From: an uncultured Phycisphaerales bacterium
Lineage (GTDB): Bacteria; Planctomycetota; Phycisphaerae; WQYP01
NCBI GenBank assembly: GCA_937901265.1
Contig: CALCHA010000266.1
Coordinates: forward strand, 1-9,447
Length of the DNA: 9,447 bases
Reading direction: 5' to 3'
The notes under the pieces are model-generated. The model was given only the letters and a program-made list of their open reading frames with translations. It had not been told where the DNA came from and did no database searches. The number at the start of each line of letters is the position of its first letter. The stretch's first letter is position 1. This document shows positions 6,740-9,447 of the stretch, one piece after another. A program made the translations under genes and the position numbers.

Positions 6740-6830
6740 GGAGAGATGGCCGAGCGGCTGAAGGCGTCGGTTTGCTAAACCGATGTACGGGGTATCCCCT
6801 GTACCACGGGTTCGAATCCCGTTCTCTCCG
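6740..6830 (+). tRNA. tRNA-Ser (anticodon GCU)
   Basis: A 91-base class II tRNA. The acceptor stem GGAGAGA (6740-6746) pairs with TCTCTCC (6823-6829), followed by discriminator G6830. The anticodon stem TCGGT/ACCGA (6767-6771 with 6779-6783) holds loop TTGCTAA with anticodon GCT at 6774-6776, reading AGC and AGU serine codons. A long variable arm (about 6785-6806, including GGGG/CCCC) and the T arm with GGTTCGAATCC complete the serine form. CCA is not encoded; CAT follows, so the CCA end must be added by nucleotidyltransferase. It has its own promoter and is followed by two hairpins. Confidence 0.97.
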
Positions 6831-6835
6831 CATGA

Positions 6836-6853
6836 GGAAGCCGGGGGGCTTCC
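6836..6853 (+). repeat. 7-bp hairpin immediately 3' of tRNA-Ser
   Basis: GGAAGCC (6836-6842) pairs with GGCTTCC (6847-6853) around a GGGG loop, only 5 bases after the tRNA. It may mark the 3' trailer or act as a weak terminator, but it is followed by C residues, not T. Confidence 0.45.
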
Positions 6854-6858
6854 CCCAC

Positions 6859-6889
6859 CATCGCCGCGTCCGAGGGGGACGCGGCGATG
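6859..6889 (+). repeat. Perfect 13-bp hairpin between tRNA-Ser and the GH43 gene
   Basis: CATCGCCGCGTCC (6859-6871) pairs perfectly with 6877-6889 around loop GAGGG. No T-run follows, so it is not a standard intrinsic terminator on either strand. Possible roles are a U-less terminator for the tRNA, a stability element at the 5' side of the GH43 transcript, or a protein-binding inverted repeat close to the GH43 promoter. Confidence 0.6.
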
Positions 6890-6894
6890 TCCGG

Positions 6895-6924
6895 TTGGAC
6901 AAAGGAACCTTCGTTAACGACAAT
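6895..6924 (+). promoter_or_regulatory. Weak candidate promoter of the GH43 gene
   Basis: TTGGAC (6895-6900) and GACAAT (6919-6924) are separated by 18 bases. Transcription would start near 6931, giving a leader of about 25 bases. The match is moderate, and co-transcription with tRNA-Ser remains possible. Confidence 0.28.
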
Positions 6925-6956
6925 GCCCCCCGCATCAGCGCACGGGATCTCCCACG

Positions 6957-8552
6957 ATGCACATCGCCCGCCACCTCCTCCCCTTCATGGTTCTGCTTGG
7001 CGCCGGATCGCTCCGCGCTCAAACCATCGCCCCCAGGCCCCCAGCCCTCGCCGGCCGCTGGGGCGATCAATCCAACGGCACCTTCGTCAACCCCATCCTC
7101 CCCTCGGATTACTCCGACCTTGATGCCATTCGCGTCGGTGACGATTTCTACGCCATCTCCTCCACCTTTCAGTATTCCCCCGGCGTCGTGATCCTCCACT
7201 CCAAAGACCTCGTCAACTGGACCCTCCTCGGCCACGCCGTCGACGATCTCACCCGCATCGGCCCGGAGATGAACTGGGACCAGATGAACCGCTACGGCCG
7301 CGGCATCTGGGCGGGCGCCGTCCGCTACCACGACGGCAAGTTCTGGATCTACTTCGGCACGCCGGATGAAGGGTTTTTCGTCACCACCGCGAAGGACCCC
7401 GCCGGGCCCTGGGAACCGCTGCAACTGCTCTGGAAAACCAAGGGCTGGGACGACTGCTGCCCCTTCTGGGATGACGATGGAACGCCCTACTTCATCTGCA
7501 GCAACACCGCCGACGGCTACAAGATCCACCTCTTCCAAATGGCCCCCGACGGCAAGTCGCTGCTGCTCAACACCGACAAAGTCATCCACCAGTCCAAAGG
7601 CAGCGAGGCCAACAAGCTCTACAAAATCAATGGCCTCTACTTCCACTACTACAGCGAAAACACCCGCGAGGGGCGCGTCGCCATGATGGAACGCAGCAAG
7701 TCGCTCGACGGCCCCTGGGAAACCCATCAACTTAACCACGTCAACAAAAAGATCGACCAGGAACCGAACCAGGGCGGCCTCATCCAGCTCACCGACGGGA
7801 CCTGGTGGTTTCTCACCCACCAGGGTACCGGCGATTGGCAGGGCCGCGCGATGTGCCTCCTGCCCGTTACGTGGATCTATAATTGGCCGATCATCGGCAC
7901 CCCAGGCCCCGACAAAGTGGGAACCATGGTCTGGTCAGCCGCAAAGCCGATCGCTGGTCAACCCCTCACCGCGCCACAAACCAGCGATGCTTTCGACAAG
8001 CCCACCCTCTCTCCGCAATGGGAGTGGAACTACCAGCCGCGCGCTGACAAATGGTCCCTCACCGAACGCCCCGGATTCCTGCGCCTTCACGCTTTCGCCC
8101 CGCTCAAACCCGACGACCTGCTCAAGGCCGGCAACACCCTGACCCAGCGCGTCTTCCGCACCAACAAAAACGAAGTCACCGTCAAACTTGATCTCGCCGG
8201 CATGGCCGATGGACAGCAGGCAGGCCTCTGCCACCTTGCCCGCGCCTGGGCCGCCTTCGGCATCTCTCAATCCGGCAGCACCCGCACCCTCACCCTCAAC
8301 CGCGCGGGAAAAATCTCGCAAGGCCCCGAACTCGCCGCCACCACCCTCTACCTCCGCACCAGCTGGAACCTCGACGGCGACAGCCAGTTCTCCTTCAGCA
8401 TCGATGGCGTCACCTTCACCCCCTTCGGCCCGACGATCCCGCTCACCTGGAGCTATTACCGCGGCGATCGCCTGGGCCTTTACTCCTACAACAACAAGGC
8501 CGACGCAGGCTATGTCGATTTCGCCAGCTTCACCTACACCCTCACGCGCTGA
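6957..8552 (+). CDS. Secreted GH43 glycosidase (beta-xylosidase / arabinofuranosidase type)
   Basis: A 531-residue enzyme expected to hydrolyse xylosides or arabinosides outside the cytoplasm. A signal peptide spans residues 1-21 (hydrophobic PFMVLLGAG core, likely cut after LRA). The GH43 five-bladed propeller covers about 43-330: NPILPSDYSDLDAIRVGDDFY with D54 as likely general base, DDCCPFWDDDG with D166 as the likely pKa-tuning Asp, and SEANKLYKINGLYFHYYSE with E217 as likely general acid. NQGGLIQLTDGTWW follows. From about 342 (TSDAFDKPTLSPQWEWN) to the end is a beta-sandwich domain like the C-terminal domain of GH43 xylosidases. The layout resembles GH43 subfamily 12, which is a judgement from memory. 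ATG 6957 directly precedes the signal peptide; there is no clear Shine-Dalgarno. Codon use is strongly C-ending (CTC, CCC, ACC), unlike glgP. No sugar transporter or regulator is adjacent. Confidence 0.93.
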   Translation: MHIARHLLPFMVLLGAGSLRAQTIAPRPPALAGRWGDQSNGTFVNPILPSDYSDLDAIRVGDDFYAISSTFQYSPGVVILHSKDLVNWTLLGHAVDDLTRIGPEMNWDQMNRYGRGIWAGAVRYHDGKFWIYFGTPDEGFFVTTAKDPAGPWEPLQLLWKTKGWDDCCPFWDDDGTPYFICSNTADGYKIHLFQMAPDGKSLLLNTDKVIHQSKGSEANKLYKINGLYFHYYSENTREGRVAMMERSKSLDGPWETHQLNHVNKKIDQEPNQGGLIQLTDGTWWFLTHQGTGDWQGRAMCLLPVTWIYNWPIIGTPGPDKVGTMVWSAAKPIAGQPLTAPQTSDAFDKPTLSPQWEWNYQPRADKWSLTERPGFLRLHAFAPLKPDDLLKAGNTLTQRVFRTNKNEVTVKLDLAGMADGQQAGLCHLARAWAAFGISQSGSTRTLTLNRAGKISQGPELAATTLYLRTSWNLDGDSQFSFSIDGVTFTPFGPTIPLTWSYYRGDRLGLYSYNNKADAGYVDFASFTYTLTR

Positions 8553-8636
8553 AGATGCTTCCGGAACCGTTCCCCCCTCCCCCGTCTCGCGGCGGCTCAG
8601 CATCCCTGTGCTTGGCCCGCTCCGCCGAGCCCCCCG

Positions 8637-9447
8637 TTACAGGGAGATGGACCCCATGGAGCAGTTGGCCTGTATGTTGGCCAGGGTGATGGCGACCAGG
8701 CCGTCACCGCTGTTGCTGTCGCTGCCGATGCCGTCGTAACCCCAGGGGTTACGCAGGGTTGCCCACTGCACGCCGTTGCCGTCGGTGTAGACATTGACGA
8801 TGGTGTACGCATGAGACCCGATGAGCGACGCGCCGCCGACGATGTTGGTGTTGGTAATGATGGTGGTGGCGTGGGACGAGGTCGCGACGGAGAGGGTGTT
8901 GTACAAGTTGTTGAGATTTCCCGAGGTCACGAAGCTGGAGTTGGCGACACCCAGATCGGAGTAGACCGACCCGGTCCAGCCGTAGTTGAGCGAAGCGTAA
9001 GTGTTGGCGCCGGTGCGGTAGTAGGCGTAGGCCTTTTCCATGACCAGACCCCAGATCGGGCCGTTGCCATTGGGGTGGGCGTAATATTCGCCGCCCCATG
9101 GGGCGAGCGGGAAATCGGCGTCGACACGGACAAACGTTTTCACGCCGTTGCGCGCAAATTGCACCGCGTACGTGCCATCGCCCAGGTCCACCGCCATCTC
9201 CTGAAGCCTGCCCGGCGTCTTGTCGGCAAAAGCCTGCAGCGAGGCAAGGAAGTAGCAGTCGCCCACCTGGCCCTGGTTGATATCGACCATCGACGGCCCG
9301 GTCCCCCAGAGGGAGCGGTTGGTGATCCGCGTGGTGCTGCCCGAGTCGAGCGGATCCGCAATATTCTGCCCGTTGAGCGCCGTCGACACGGCGGGCATTC
9401 CGGCGGGCTGAAGGAAGTTGGCGACCTTGTGGACGTCGCCGCTGGCC
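8637..9447 (-). CDS. Calpain-like (C2 family) cysteine protease, N-terminus beyond the window
   Basis: The C-terminal part of a calpain-family papain-fold protease. Numbering from an internal Met at 9398: QGQVGDCYFLASL gives the catalytic Cys (C48, codon at 9255-9257), GSHAYTIVNVY gives the His (H196, 8811-8813), and LRNPWG gives the Asn (N217, 8748-8750). The linking motif PIWGLVMEKAYAYY (114-127) is the calpain LLEKAYA region. All three catalytic residues are therefore present. The frame stays open upstream through 9447 (HKVANFLQPAG precedes the Met), so the real start and any signal peptide lie off the right edge. The protein ends 30-odd residues after the NPWG motif, so no C2-like or EF-hand domain follows. 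Most bacterial calpain-like proteins have unknown targets. It converges on the GH43 gene across 84 bases with no obvious terminator. Confidence 0.9.
   Translation of the reverse strand, partial: ASGDVHKVANFLQPAGMPAVSTALNGQNIADPLDSGSTTRITNRSLWGTGPSMVDINQGQVGDCYFLASLQAFADKTPGRLQEMAVDLGDGTYAVQFARNGVKTFVRVDADFPLAPWGGEYYAHPNGNGPIWGLVMEKAYAYYRTGANTYASLNYGWTGSVYSDLGVANSSFVTSGNLNNLYNTLSVATSSHATTIITNTNIVGGASLIGSHAYTIVNVYTDGNGVQWATLRNPWGYDGIGSDSNSGDGLVAITLANIQANCSMGSISL

Noticed and set aside
6696..7820. A 374-codon minus-strand open frame covering tRNA-Ser and the GH43 start
   Set aside because: It crosses a clear tRNA and lies opposite the conserved GH43 catalytic domain; the long frame follows from the strong C-ending codon bias.
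6823..8017. TCTCTCCGCA at the tRNA-Ser 3' end repeats at 8008-8017, like an att pair
   Set aside because: Only 10 bases match, the second copy is inside the conserved GH43 coding region, and there is no integrase; chance is the better explanation.

Overview
This is a GC-rich chromosomal window from a Gram-negative-type bacterium. The content (a DUF3417-type glycogen phosphorylase, a secreted GH43 glycosidase, a bacterial calpain-like protease, a zinc-ribbon membrane protein and a lone FeoA) would suit the Planctomycetota/Verrucomicrobiota group. No sequence comparison was possible, so that placement is inference. There is no CRISPR array, insertion sequence or phage module. Genes are dense and no gene-free stretch exceeds 300 bases.

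Layout, left to right. A rho-independent terminator (56-85) closes a gene lying off the left edge. Next is a small feoA (244-480) whose leader can fold into a three-way junction: an 11-bp closing stem (135-145 with 221-231) encloses two hairpins and ends on the Shine-Dalgarno sequence. This is the most interesting non-coding element here. Then comes glgP, an alpha-glucan phosphorylase (658-3231, start fixed by its ribosome binding site). A strong terminator (3251-3287) separates it from a convergent TIGR01777/YfcH-like SDR gene (3319-4251, minus). That gene has a good sigma70-type promoter with a palindrome on its -10 region. Diverging from it is a two-gene unit: a CYTH-domain protein (4397-4906), then a zinc-ribbon/single-TM protein of unknown function (4956-5972).

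A PLD-like protein with one HKD motif and a Cys-rich tail (6017-6613, minus) converges on this unit. Next is tRNA-Ser(GCU) (6740-6830) with its own promoter, followed by two tight hairpins. A secreted GH43 glycosidase (6957-8552) comes after these; its codon use is clearly different from glgP. The window ends inside a calpain-like cysteine protease (8637-9447, minus, N-terminus off the edge).

The genes do not form one pathway. GlgP mobilises storage glucan in the cytoplasm, while GH43 would release pentoses from plant or algal polysaccharide outside it. FeoA belongs to ferrous iron uptake but has no feoB beside it. The CYTH/zinc-ribbon pair is the only likely operon. The points most worth following up are the feoA leader RNA, the tRNA/hairpin/GH43 junction, the CYTH/zinc-ribbon pair and the Cys-tailed PLD protein.
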